A stretch of 47,049 bases of DNA, taken from assembly GCA_022822085.1 (NCBI GenBank), contig JAJECK010000154.1, positions 1 to 47,049 of the forward strand, written 5' to 3'. Source of the DNA: Candidatus Poribacteria bacterium (GTDB lineage: Bacteria > Poribacteria > WGA-4E > WGA-3G). A program made the position numbers and the translations under genes. This document shows positions 1-6,945 of the stretch, piece by piece. How positions within the stretch are numbered: the first letter of the stretch is position 1; each line of letters starts with the position of its first letter. The notes beneath the pieces were generated by a model that saw nothing but the letters and a program-made list of their open reading frames with translations, made no database searches and had not been told where the DNA came from.

Positions 1-109
1 CACTTAGATACATCAAGCAAGATATGCTACACAGCGACTGCGGAGAAAATAGATCGGGAAAACATATAACCTACAAACATTTAAAAGAGGCAGAGAATCC
101 TTAAGTTTA

Positions 110-190
110 CACCTATAGGTAGAGCGAAGCGAAACCCGACATGATAGACATAATCATCACGTGTCGGGTTTCGTTCCTCTACCCGACCTA
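110..190. repeat. Long imperfect palindrome, GGTAGAG..CGAAACCCGACA family
   Basis: The arms CGAAACCCGACA (130-141) and TGTCGGGTTTCG (162-173) are perfect 12-bp complements around a 20-nt loop. Pairing continues imperfectly outward through AGAG/CTCT and the outer GGTAG/CTACC parts. The shape, a guanine-rich phrase repeated in inverse around a variable middle, is typical of interspersed extragenic palindromes, and several other such families occur in this window. It may also act as a bidirectional terminator, but no T-run follows the inner stem. Confidence 0.6.
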
Positions 191-310
191 CTTATTTAGT
201 CTGGACTATCCACTAGATAGGAATATCACAGTGATTAGCAGTAAACTCGCAGAAGCATACATACGTCTTGCTTTATTGCTGGACAACTAAAAATTCGTGA
301 CAAAATAACC

Positions 311-356
311 AACACAGGCAGGTAACCAACCCGGTTATCTGCCTGTGTTCTTTTAG
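311..356 (+). terminator. Strong hairpin with short T-run; probable bidirectional terminator
   Basis: AACACAGGCAGGTAACC (311-327) pairs with 333-349 along 17 positions with a single G-U pair, around a 5-nt loop. It is followed by CTTTTAG on the plus strand and by a T-rich stretch on the minus strand (GGTTATTTTG). It may end the moaD-moaE transcript, which stops about 190 nt away, or an unseen plus-strand gene to the left. Confidence 0.55.
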
Positions 357-541
357 TTTGTCTATAACATGACTTATGCATTCCCTCTTGATAAAAGAGG
401 TTAAAAAGCTGCTATTTTAGTGATTACCCCTAAATCTCTTATCGGGAACTTTAATCGGATTTTTAGAAAAACGACTTATTCCGAAACATTATATGGGAAA
501 TGGTATTATCTGATGATTGGTGGATGAATACCGAACGCCAA

Positions 542-985
542 TTACGTCCGTTCTGGAAGTTCTTCAAAAAACACAGCATCCGGTTTCACCCATTCAGCAT
601 CGCCATCTACCCACACCTCGCGCTTCCAGATAGGGACAATCTGTTTCAAACGATCCATCGCATACTGACATGCTTCAAACCCATCCTTGCGGTGGGGTGA
701 TGCGACTGCTACAGCCACACTCACTTCACCAATTTCCAACTTACCGATACGATGAATCATTGCGACACGATGTATACCCCATTTATCCGTAATCTCCTCA
801 GCAATTTCCGCCATCTTCTTTTCTGCCATCGGTGGATATGCCTCATATTCAAGGTGTTTTGTCGGTCTGCCATCTGTGTTATTCCGAACGGCACCCAAAA
901 AAAGAACCACCGCGCCAGCATCAGGTGCTTCAACTGCTTCCCGCACCTCCGCACCTGTAATGGTGTCTGCAGTTATCTTAAACAT
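542..985 (-). CDS. moaE: Molybdopterin synthase catalytic subunit MoaE
   Basis: Large subunit of molybdopterin synthase. It moves sulfur from MoaD thiocarboxylate to precursor Z (cPMP) in the cytoplasm to make molybdopterin. The family core is visible: HRIGKLEIGE, then SPHRKDGFEAC, then the signature LKQIVPIWKRE with the expected catalytic lysines. Length (147 aa) is normal. I chose the ATG at 985 over an upstream TTG because a GGGGGG Shine-Dalgarno-like run sits just upstream. It overlaps the moaD stop by 8 nt, so the two are translationally coupled. The cofactor could serve the molybdenum hydroxylase operon at 6.2-10.3 kb. Confidence 0.95.
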   Translation of the reverse strand: MFKITADTITGAEVREAVEAPDAGAVVLFLGAVRNNTDGRPTKHLEYEAYPPMAEKKMAEIAEEITDKWGIHRVAMIHRIGKLEIGEVSVAVAVASPHRKDGFEACQYAMDRLKQIVPIWKREVWVDGDAEWVKPDAVFFEELPERT

Positions 986-1232
986 CAATTCCCCCCGTTA
1001 CAGGCGGAATCAACGCCACTTCATCACCATCCGAAAGTTCCGTGTTTTCAGTAGCATATTCCCAATTCACAGCCATCTGCATCACTTCATAAAACTCAGC
1101 AATCTCCGGCCATTCATCTTCAAGTTGTTTTAAAATGGTATTTACGGTCGAACCTTCAGGAAGTTGCATCTCTTCCTCGGATCTATTCAACATCTCGTGG
1201 CATACGGCAAAGTATTTGACTGTAACCTTCAT
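978..1232 (-). CDS. moaD: Molybdopterin synthase sulfur carrier subunit MoaD
   Basis: Small ubiquitin-like sulfur carrier (84 aa). It carries sulfur as a C-terminal glycine thiocarboxylate to MoaE. The usual ending (ALIPPVTGG) is present, but three residues, Ile-Asp-Val, follow the double glycine. In the classical protein the second Gly is the last residue and is adenylylated there. Here the codons for Gly-Gly (GGG GGA) also form the moaE ribosome-binding site, and the extra codons run into the moaE start. Either the tail is trimmed by a peptidase or the reading of the end is affected by sequence error. First gene of the moaDE pair. Confidence 0.92.
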   Translation of the reverse strand: MKVTVKYFAVCHEMLNRSEEEMQLPEGSTVNTILKQLEDEWPEIAEFYEVMQMAVNWEYATENTELSDGDEVALIPPVTGGIDV

Positions 1233-1271
1233 TACGACTCCTTCGCTATTCCATTCTCAGATTGAATTAAA

Positions 1272-1300
1272 AGTATATCACAACACGTGAATAGTGTCAA
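1272..1300 (-). promoter_or_regulatory. sigma70-type promoter for moaDE
   Basis: Read on the minus strand: -35 TTGACA (1295-1300), 17-nt spacer, -10 TATACT (1272-1277). It lies about 40 nt upstream of the moaD start. Only one base of twelve departs from consensus. Confidence 0.75.
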
Positions 1301-1306
1301 TTTGGA

Positions 1307-1335
1307 TTGCCTTTTCCTTTTTTATCTGATAGAAT
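1307..1335 (+). promoter_or_regulatory. Possible sigma70-type promoter for folB operon
   Basis: -35 TTGCCT (1307-1312), 17-nt spacer, -10 TAGAAT (1330-1335), 37 nt before the folB ATG. It lies back to back with the moaDE promoter, so the 140-bp gap serves both divergent operons. The -35 is a weak match. Confidence 0.45.
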
Positions 1336-1372
1336 AGATACAGATGTTGACTACAATAAAATGCGATAAAAA

Positions 1373-1732
1373 ATGGACAAAATCACCATAAAAGGCATCA
1401 GATTTCACGGATACCACGGTGTCCCTGAAGCAGAACGTCAGGTCGGTGGACATTACGAAATTGATGCCATACTCAGTTACCCGCTTGATAATGCAGGAAG
1501 AACAGACGCACTTGAGAACACTATTGATTACGCAAGTGTCGTAAATCTCATTGTTGATATTGGGACACAAAGATCGTTTCAACTAATTGAAGCATTAGCA
1601 GAGACAATAGCAACAGAAATTTTACAACAGTTTCCAATAGATACAGTCCATCTTACTGTCAAGAAACTTAATCCCCCAATAGAACAACCCATCGCTTACT
1701 TTGCAGTTGAAATCTGTCGTTCAAAGGAGTAA
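1373..1732 (+). CDS. folB: Dihydroneopterin aldolase FolB
   Basis: Splits 7,8-dihydroneopterin to 6-hydroxymethyl-dihydropterin and glycolaldehyde in folate synthesis. The 119-aa length and sequence fit the family: IRFHGYHGVPEAER near the N-terminus holds the conserved glutamate (about residue 21), and HLTVKKLNPP holds the catalytic lysine region (residues 97-98). The next gene begins 2 nt after this stop, and its Shine-Dalgarno lies inside the folB end, so it heads a three-gene plus-strand operon with two exported proteins. No other folate gene is in the window. Confidence 0.93.
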   Translation: MDKITIKGIRFHGYHGVPEAERQVGGHYEIDAILSYPLDNAGRTDALENTIDYASVVNLIVDIGTQRSFQLIEALAETIATEILQQFPIDTVHLTVKKLNPPIEQPIAYFAVEICRSKE

Positions 1733-1734
1733 CC

Positions 1735-2937
1735 ATGCGTTTTGGAAAAAGAGTGCCCATCGTTATCATATTACTATGTCTAATCAGTCCGATTGCCTAC
1801 GCAGGTGGTAAAAAGACACAACTCTATCCTAACCTTCCATCAGGTCTCAACATATATCGTTATGACTGGGATGTTGAAACATGTGTCCTATATGTCGCTG
1901 AGATGTCACGGAACGAGAAAACACTGCATTTTGAGGTAGGTCTTGCAAATTCACAAGTTCTCGGTAAAGAGACAGTCCGTTCTATTGCCCTACGCCGCAC
2001 ACAACGCGGTGACAGACGTGTTGTCGTCGCAGTAAACGGAGGTTTCGGTGTACTCGGTGATATGCGTGGGTACGGCGGTGTTTTAGAAAGCCTACATGTC
2101 CAAGATGGTGAACTGATTACGCAACCAACAGACACAGATGCCTGTTTCGGAGTAACTGATACTGGCGAATTCCTCAGCACTCCTGTGCAAATGAAGGCAA
2201 CTATACAAATTGGTTCACGGACATTAGACATCGGTTGTATAAATCAGCGAAGACTTGATGGATGTAAGATAATACTCTACACGCCACGTCTTGGCGAATC
2301 TACCCACACTAACCGTCGCAGAGGCAAGGAAATAACACTTACTGGACTTCCACTACCACTAACACCAAGCTATACACATTCCTATAATGTCAAGGCAGTT
2401 ACCACCGACGGTAACACTACAATATCTAAAGATAGTGCTGTTCTCTGGATAAGTTCACAGGTTAAAGACGCAGCAATTTCAGAGTTCAAATCGGGAGTAA
2501 AAGGTAAAGTCAATGTCTCTCTTACACCACCCGAATGGAATCAGGTGCAACATGCCATCGGTGGAAGACTTCGTCTACTCAAAAATGGAAAAATCAATCA
2601 AGTGCTTGTAGACATGCACAATAAAGAAAAGAAACATGTCCCCGGTAAACGTAATCAAGTACTCAACCTAAGCCATGAACCCCGTACAGCACTCGGTTAC
2701 AATGCGGATAAATTGTTTTTAGTTGTTGCTGATGGACGGCAACCTAAATATAGCACAGGGTTGACTCTCTACGAACTTGCAGATATTCTTATTGACCTCG
2801 GAGCAACTGAAGCGATAAATCTTGATGGTGGTTCCTCAAGCACTTTTGTGGTCAACGATAAAGTAATCAACAAACCTTCAGGAAACAGAGAACGGGAAGT
2901 TCTTAATGCTGTGTTGATTACAAAGGATATAGAATAA
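1735..2937 (+). CDS. Exported phosphodiester glycosidase family protein (NAGPA-type domain)
   Basis: A 400-aa protein with an N-terminal signal peptide (hydrophobic residues 8-23, Ala-rich cleavage). The C-terminal half matches the NAGPA/phosphodiester glycosidase family: residues around 240-290 carry the VNVSLTPPEW region, and the family's glycine-rich signature INLDGGSSST lies near 360. Eukaryotic members uncover mannose-6-phosphate; bacterial members act on sugar phosphodiesters or glycans in the envelope, but the substrate here is unknown. Start is the ATG with AAGGAG five nt upstream. It is coupled to folB (2-nt gap) and followed 19 nt later by another exported protein. Confidence 0.8.
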   Translation: MRFGKRVPIVIILLCLISPIAYAGGKKTQLYPNLPSGLNIYRYDWDVETCVLYVAEMSRNEKTLHFEVGLANSQVLGKETVRSIALRRTQRGDRRVVVAVNGGFGVLGDMRGYGGVLESLHVQDGELITQPTDTDACFGVTDTGEFLSTPVQMKATIQIGSRTLDIGCINQRRLDGCKIILYTPRLGESTHTNRRRGKEITLTGLPLPLTPSYTHSYNVKAVTTDGNTTISKDSAVLWISSQVKDAAISEFKSGVKGKVNVSLTPPEWNQVQHAIGGRLRLLKNGKINQVLVDMHNKEKKHVPGKRNQVLNLSHEPRTALGYNADKLFLVVADGRQPKYSTGLTLYELADILIDLGATEAINLDGGSSSTFVVNDKVINKPSGNREREVLNAVLITKDIE

Positions 2938-2956
2938 TTTTATTTTGGAGGCAAAC

Positions 2957-4000
2957 GTGAAAAATTTTATTGCATTTTCATGTATTCTGTTTCTGTTGTG
3001 CTTTCTATCGTCAAGTCAGCAAGCAGAAGAAACACCGAAATTATTGAAAGTTATCCCACTATCACAAACAGCGATTCAACTGCAATATGACAGCGAGTTA
3101 GAGGCAGAGTCCGCTGAAGATGCATCAATCTATCAAATTACACCTGACATCAAAGTTGATTTTGCTCTACTTGATGACAGATTGAACCGTGTTATGTTAT
3201 TCACTTCTCCGTTAGAAATAGGAAAAACCTACCAATTCTCTATAAAAAACACTAAAGCAACAAATGATATAACATTACCAGAAGAAAATGAAATCACCTT
3301 TGGAAGTGGTAACGCAGTTACATTCTCTGGTGGTTTACAAGATACCAGTTTGATTGTCAACAAAGACCGTAAGACAAGAAACAACAATTCTGGTGCTGAA
3401 TCTACCCTCTTATGCAATCCCACAGGCACAGTCTGCTTCGTTGCTTTTGACCTATTTGATGCCTTTGAAGATATGGGTATCCGTGAACCCAAACAGGTTT
3501 TAGATGCAACTATCAGTCTCCATGTTGAGAAATCTGAATTAGATTCTGCTCAGACAGTAGTTCTGCGGCGTGTTTTGTTACCTTGGAAAGAAGGCAGAGG
3601 TAAATCTGAACGCGCACAAGAGGATGAACTCACATACAACAGTCCACTACATCGCAACCTACCATGGAATAAACCGCCTGCCCAAGCGATGTTAGCAGGT
3701 ATTGATGGAGATTCCGAAAACGATTACAACGGTTCAGAAGATGTTGCACATCGTATTGATGGTTCATTTGAAATTCAAGAGACAGGAAAACGTAATATCT
3801 TCAAAAGCGATTTAATTACTGATGCGGTCCAGTTTTGGGTAAAAAATCCTGATTATAACTACGGTTATTTATTCGCTTTACGTGATGGTAGCGCACCCAT
3901 CACTTTCTCCTCAAAAGAAGCAGCTGATGAAAACATGCGTCCAATCCTAACCATCCGTTATAAAACACAATCGGAAGGCGATACGATTCCACCACAGTAA
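2957..4000 (+). CDS. Exported DNRLRE-like domain protein
   Basis: Predicted secreted protein of 347 aa. I chose the GTG at 2957 because TTGGAGG lies five nt upstream and this start gives a clean signal peptide (MKNFIAFSCILFLLCFLSSS). Residues about 20-110 resemble an Ig-like/bacterial adhesion sandwich (KTYQFSIKN). From about 115 onward the pattern (DTSLIVNKDRKTRNN, later DAVQFWVKNPDYNYGYLF and a final LTIRYKT) is that of DNRLRE domains, beta-sandwiches found in surface and carbohydrate-binding proteins. Third gene of the folB operon. It lacks the TTWG-type C-terminal motif. Confidence 0.7.
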   Translation: MKNFIAFSCILFLLCFLSSSQQAEETPKLLKVIPLSQTAIQLQYDSELEAESAEDASIYQITPDIKVDFALLDDRLNRVMLFTSPLEIGKTYQFSIKNTKATNDITLPEENEITFGSGNAVTFSGGLQDTSLIVNKDRKTRNNNSGAESTLLCNPTGTVCFVAFDLFDAFEDMGIREPKQVLDATISLHVEKSELDSAQTVVLRRVLLPWKEGRGKSERAQEDELTYNSPLHRNLPWNKPPAQAMLAGIDGDSENDYNGSEDVAHRIDGSFEIQETGKRNIFKSDLITDAVQFWVKNPDYNYGYLFALRDGSAPITFSSKEAADENMRPILTIRYKTQSEGDTIPPQ

Positions 4001-4052
4001 TTGTTATCAAAAGTCCGTTATACGGTTGATATTATTTCGGCGGAAACCGTGC

Positions 4053-4178
4053 AAGAATCCCCTACTTGATGAAATTGACGACTTACAACACCTCAAGCAA
4101 CTACATCTTGCTGCAATTCTTGCAGATACTTCTGAAGATTTCCAAAAGGCTTTGGATTCAAACGGAAGCGAACAATAG
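4053..4178 (+). pseudogene. Possible gene remnant between DNRLRE gene and waaA
   Basis: An open stretch of 41 codons to a TAG at 4176-4178 encodes a helix-rich, Leu/Asp-rich peptide (LLDEIDDLQHLKQLHLAAIL...). It looks like the C-terminal end of a helical domain rather than random sequence, yet it has no start codon or ribosome-binding site. The composition recalls ends of transposase- or Rpn-like proteins, but I cannot assign it. Confidence 0.3.
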
Positions 4179-4199
4179 CAAACACATGTCTTAAACAGT

Positions 4200-5486
4200 T
4201 TACACATATCTTCGCAAATATCTTAATGTCGATTCCACCGCGCCGAGGTTGTCTTCAACCAGTTGTTTTCCGATGTTACCACATGAAATTCGAGCTCCTT
4301 TATTGTTCAACCAGTCAGTAATAACGGATGCCATCTGTTGAGGTGTCTGTACAAGTTTCGCAGCTCCCTTATCTAATAATAGTGATGCTTCATAAGCATT
4401 CTGTATTGTCGGACCAAAAATAATCGGTTTACCCATCGCAGCAGGTTCCATTACATTGTGAACACTTCCATGAAAACTACCACCCACAAATGCCACATCC
4501 GCTAACTGATACAACTTTGCCAATATGCCTACTGTATCGATGATCAGAACATCTATATCTCTCAAAACTATATCAACACTGAGTTCTGAATAACAGATGT
4601 ATGATAAATGTCGTTTATTCAACTCCACTTGAATTTCAGCAATTCGAGTGGATGTCGGCTCATGTGGCACTATAATCAGATGAGGTATCCGTTCAGGTTG
4701 ACCTTCTTTCAGAATTTGATATGCGTCTAATAATACCTTTTCATCATCTGTATAAGTGCTACCTGCAATCAAAATAGGTCGTATAAAAGTCGCTTGTCCA
4801 TCAAAAAATACTGTCCCAGGTTCAACTGAAATTGCACGTCGATAAACCTGTTCATATCGTGTATCACCCGTAACAACTACTTGACTATCTGGAACACATA
4901 GTTGCTGAAATCTCTCCGCGTCCTCTTCAGAAACAGCACAATGCAAAAAAACACATTGATGCACACTTCTAAAAAACGACTTCATTATCTTTCCAAGCCG
5001 TTTGGATTGAGGGTGAATAGTTCCCGCAATAACAACAACTGGAATCTCGTCCTTTGTAGCCTTCCAAACAAGGTTGGGCCAAATATCGTATCTTGAAAAA
5101 ATCAGACATGTAGGTTTAATAAGGGTAATCAGACGTTTAGCATTGCTGGGAGTATCAACGGGAAGAAATACGGCTGCATCAAAGTATGGATAGGATTCCA
5201 CATTCGGGGCAACCGATGGTGAGAAGTAGGTTAATATAATTCGGGTATCTGTGTGAATCGCTTCAATAAGTGGTTTTACCTGCTCAAATTCCCCCACAGA
5301 AGTAAAATGAAACCATGCCGTTCTCTCTAAATTCCGAGCATCCCCGAGTTGACGTTCCAAATTCTTGAACACCTGTCGTCGTCCAACAATCCCCGCACGA
5401 ATTTTGCGATTGAATAAACCCGCAACATAGAAACTGATTAACATTACAGGTAACGCGAAGGCATTGTAAATAAATCGCCAAAACAT
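4200..5486 (-). CDS. waaA: 3-deoxy-D-manno-octulosonic acid (Kdo) transferase WaaA
   Basis: Transfers Kdo from CMP-Kdo to lipid A precursor at the inner face of the inner membrane, so the organism makes LPS. The 428-aa length fits. An N-terminal hydrophobic segment (7-25) anchors it. The signature HFTSVGEFEQ carries the catalytic glutamate (E66). FSRYDIWPNLVWKA, VVTGDTRYEQV and the C-terminal Rossmann half with VGGSFHGSVHNVMEPAAMGKPIIFGP are family-typical. Start ATG has no strong ribosome-binding site. It lies downstream of trxA on the same strand, with a palindromic repeat between, so co-transcription is uncertain. Confidence 0.93.
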   Translation of the reverse strand: MFWRFIYNAFALPVMLISFYVAGLFNRKIRAGIVGRRQVFKNLERQLGDARNLERTAWFHFTSVGEFEQVKPLIEAIHTDTRIILTYFSPSVAPNVESYPYFDAAVFLPVDTPSNAKRLITLIKPTCLIFSRYDIWPNLVWKATKDEIPVVVIAGTIHPQSKRLGKIMKSFFRSVHQCVFLHCAVSEEDAERFQQLCVPDSQVVVTGDTRYEQVYRRAISVEPGTVFFDGQATFIRPILIAGSTYTDDEKVLLDAYQILKEGQPERIPHLIIVPHEPTSTRIAEIQVELNKRHLSYICYSELSVDIVLRDIDVLIIDTVGILAKLYQLADVAFVGGSFHGSVHNVMEPAAMGKPIIFGPTIQNAYEASLLLDKGAAKLVQTPQQMASVITDWLNNKGARISCGNIGKQLVEDNLGAVESTLRYLRRYV

Positions 5487-5535
5487 GATGCTCTGATATG
5501 GAATAGAAAAGTAGATAAGGGCCGCAAACGATCTA

Positions 5536-5579
5536 TAGAAGCACGCCGAAGCAAGGCAGCTCCGGCTCTCCTACTTCTA
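5536..5579. repeat. Palindromic intergenic repeat between trxA and waaA
   Basis: Nested arms: TAGAAG (5536-5541) with CTTCTA (5574-5579), and GCCGAAGC (5545-5552) with GCTCCGGC (5559-5566, one mismatch). No T-run follows on the minus strand, so an extragenic palindrome is more likely than a terminator. Confidence 0.45.
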
Positions 5580-5592
5580 CAAAGAAATGATA

Positions 5593-5919
5593 TTAAAGCG
5601 CATCCAAAATCTTTTTCTTGAGTGCTTCTTTATTCATTGCACCGACAATTTGACCTGCTACTTCGCCATCTTTGAAAACAAGCAACGTCGGAATGCTACG
5701 CACACTATATTTCATTGCCGTTTGACGGTTGTCATCCACGTTGACCTTTCCAACCTTGAAGGTATCCGCATTTTCTGCGGCAAGTTCATCCAAAATAGGG
5801 GCAATCATTTTACACGGACCACACCACTCTGCCCAAAAGTCTACAACCACAGGCGTATCGGATGTAATCACCATCCCTTCAAATGTGTCATCGGTGATTT
5901 CAAAAGTATTTTCAGCCAT
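5593..5919 (-). CDS. trxA: Thioredoxin
   Basis: Small cytoplasmic dithiol-disulfide reductase. It has the exact active site WCGPC (Cys33, Cys36) within FWAEWCGPCKM, the cis-proline segment SIPTLLVF and the C-terminal GxxNKEAL. Length of 108 aa is standard. Two ATG codons are adjacent; the second (5919) has AAGGAG at a better distance (five nt) than the first (5922). Confidence 0.95.
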   Translation of the reverse strand: MAENTFEITDDTFEGMVITSDTPVVVDFWAEWCGPCKMIAPILDELAAENADTFKVGKVNVDDNRQTAMKYSVRSIPTLLVFKDGEVAGQIVGAMNKEALKKKILDAL

Positions 5920-6116
5920 CATAACTCCTTATGAATATAAAAATTAGGTATGTTACCCACCACGGTTCTCAATTTTTGTGGTTTTCTTACAGTTTTTAAT
6001 GAATCATTCATCGTCTTTGATGAATTGGAATAATAGATATACTCTCTTAGAAGATTGCATAAATATGTTACCTTAATCCAAAATTAAATTCCACTCAATT
6101 ATCAACATATTTTAAG

Positions 6117-6145
6117 TTGAAAAAAAAATCAGGACGTGATATAGT
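6117..6145 (+). promoter_or_regulatory. Promoter for the molybdenum hydroxylase operon
   Basis: -35 TTGAAA (6117-6122), 17-nt spacer, -10 TATAGT (6140-6145). It would give a leader of about 88 nt before the start at 6240. The remainder of the 5920-6239 gap (shared with divergent trxA) shows nothing else that I can name. Confidence 0.55.
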
Positions 6146-6239
6146 CTACTCAATCTGAGAAACCATTGACGTTTCCAACTGCATTAAATTAAAGATTATA
6201 GGCTTTTAGTTGGATTATCACATGCAAAGGAGGAGAGGT

Positions 6240-6875
6240 ATGTCAGAGAAAGAGAAAAAACAGAGCAAGAATATTTCTCGACGGAGTTTTATTAAAGGCG
6301 TAGGGACAGGAACCGTCGCAGCAACCGTCGCCCCTGCCATATTAGTCGGTAATGAGAAAACTGCAGAAGCACAAACCGATGGCGCGGTCGACTCCGCAAA
6401 AATCCAGTTAAATATCAACGAACAGGTATATGAGGTTGATGTGGAAGCGCGCACAACCCTATTGTCTGTCCTACGCGATGGAATTGATACTGCGGGCGAT
6501 AATGTTGATCTCACTGGAGCAAAACTCATCTGTGATAGAGGTGAATGCGGGGGATGCACTGTCCTTGTTGATGGCAAACCAGTCTATGCTTGTATGATGC
6601 TCGCAATGGATGCACAAGGACAACAGATTACCACCGTAGAAGGCATCGCAGACGGTAATAACCTTCACCCAGTACAAGAAGCATTCATTAAGCACGACGC
6701 ATTGATGTGTGGATTCTGCACACCCGGTTTCATCGTTTCATCTGTGGCACTCTTGAACGAAAACAATAAACCTACGATCGCAGAGATTAAGGAAGGTTTA
6801 TCAGGCAACACTTGTCGTTGCGGCACATATCCGTTTATTTTTGACGCTGTTGAAACTGCTTCACAGAAAATGTAG
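6240..6875 (+). CDS. Tat-exported 2Fe-2S subunit of a xanthine dehydrogenase-family molybdenum hydroxylase
   Basis: Electron-transfer subunit, 211 aa. A twin-arginine signal (SRRSFIKG, residues 13-20, then a hydrophobic stretch and APAILVG) sends the folded complex to the periplasm. Residues 54-130 form a plant-type ferredoxin domain (C98, C103, C106, C118). Residues 140-210 form the four-helix 2Fe-2S domain with CGFC and CRC motifs (C157, C160, C192, C194). I chose the ATG at 6240 because AAGGAGGAG sits just upstream; longer in-frame starts would spoil the Tat signal. Layout and Tat signal resemble PaoA of the E. coli aldehyde oxidoreductase PaoABC. Confidence 0.92.
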   Translation: MSEKEKKQSKNISRRSFIKGVGTGTVAATVAPAILVGNEKTAEAQTDGAVDSAKIQLNINEQVYEVDVEARTTLLSVLRDGIDTAGDNVDLTGAKLICDRGECGGCTVLVDGKPVYACMMLAMDAQGQQITTVEGIADGNNLHPVQEAFIKHDALMCGFCTPGFIVSSVALLNENNKPTIAEIKEGLSGNTCRCGTYPFIFDAVETASQKM

Positions 6876-6945
6876 TTCTCAACAAACTCCCTTTCTTAAG
6901 GTGAAGTCAATATAAACGTGTTATCTATTGAGAAGGAGAAAAAAG

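Larger units (their letters stand above)
1..541. other. Intergenic stretch with two hairpins, no convincing gene
   Basis: No complete gene is visible before the moaE stop. Frame 3 is open from the window edge to a TAA at 102-104 (33 codons), which could be the last part of a plus-strand gene lying outside, but the peptide has no motif I recognise. The stretch holds a long imperfect palindrome (110-190) and a terminator-like hairpin (311-349), both listed separately. Positions 360-541 contain only a weak CCTCTT/AGAGG hairpin. Confidence 0.5.

Noticed and set aside
1-104. 3' end of a gene entering from the left edge
   Set aside because: Frame 3 is open for 33 codons, but nothing in the peptide can be recognised and two frames are open by chance, so I do not call a gene.
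500-700. Plus-strand 66-codon frame opposite moaE
   Set aside because: Antisense to the conserved C-terminal part of moaE and without ribosome-binding site.
1322-1582. Minus-strand frame across folB
   Set aside because: It covers the well-supported folB gene in antisense and has no family features.
5923-6239. Divergent regulator binding site between trxA and the hydroxylase operon
   Set aside because: No clear inverted repeat or repeated word apart from the promoter boxes.
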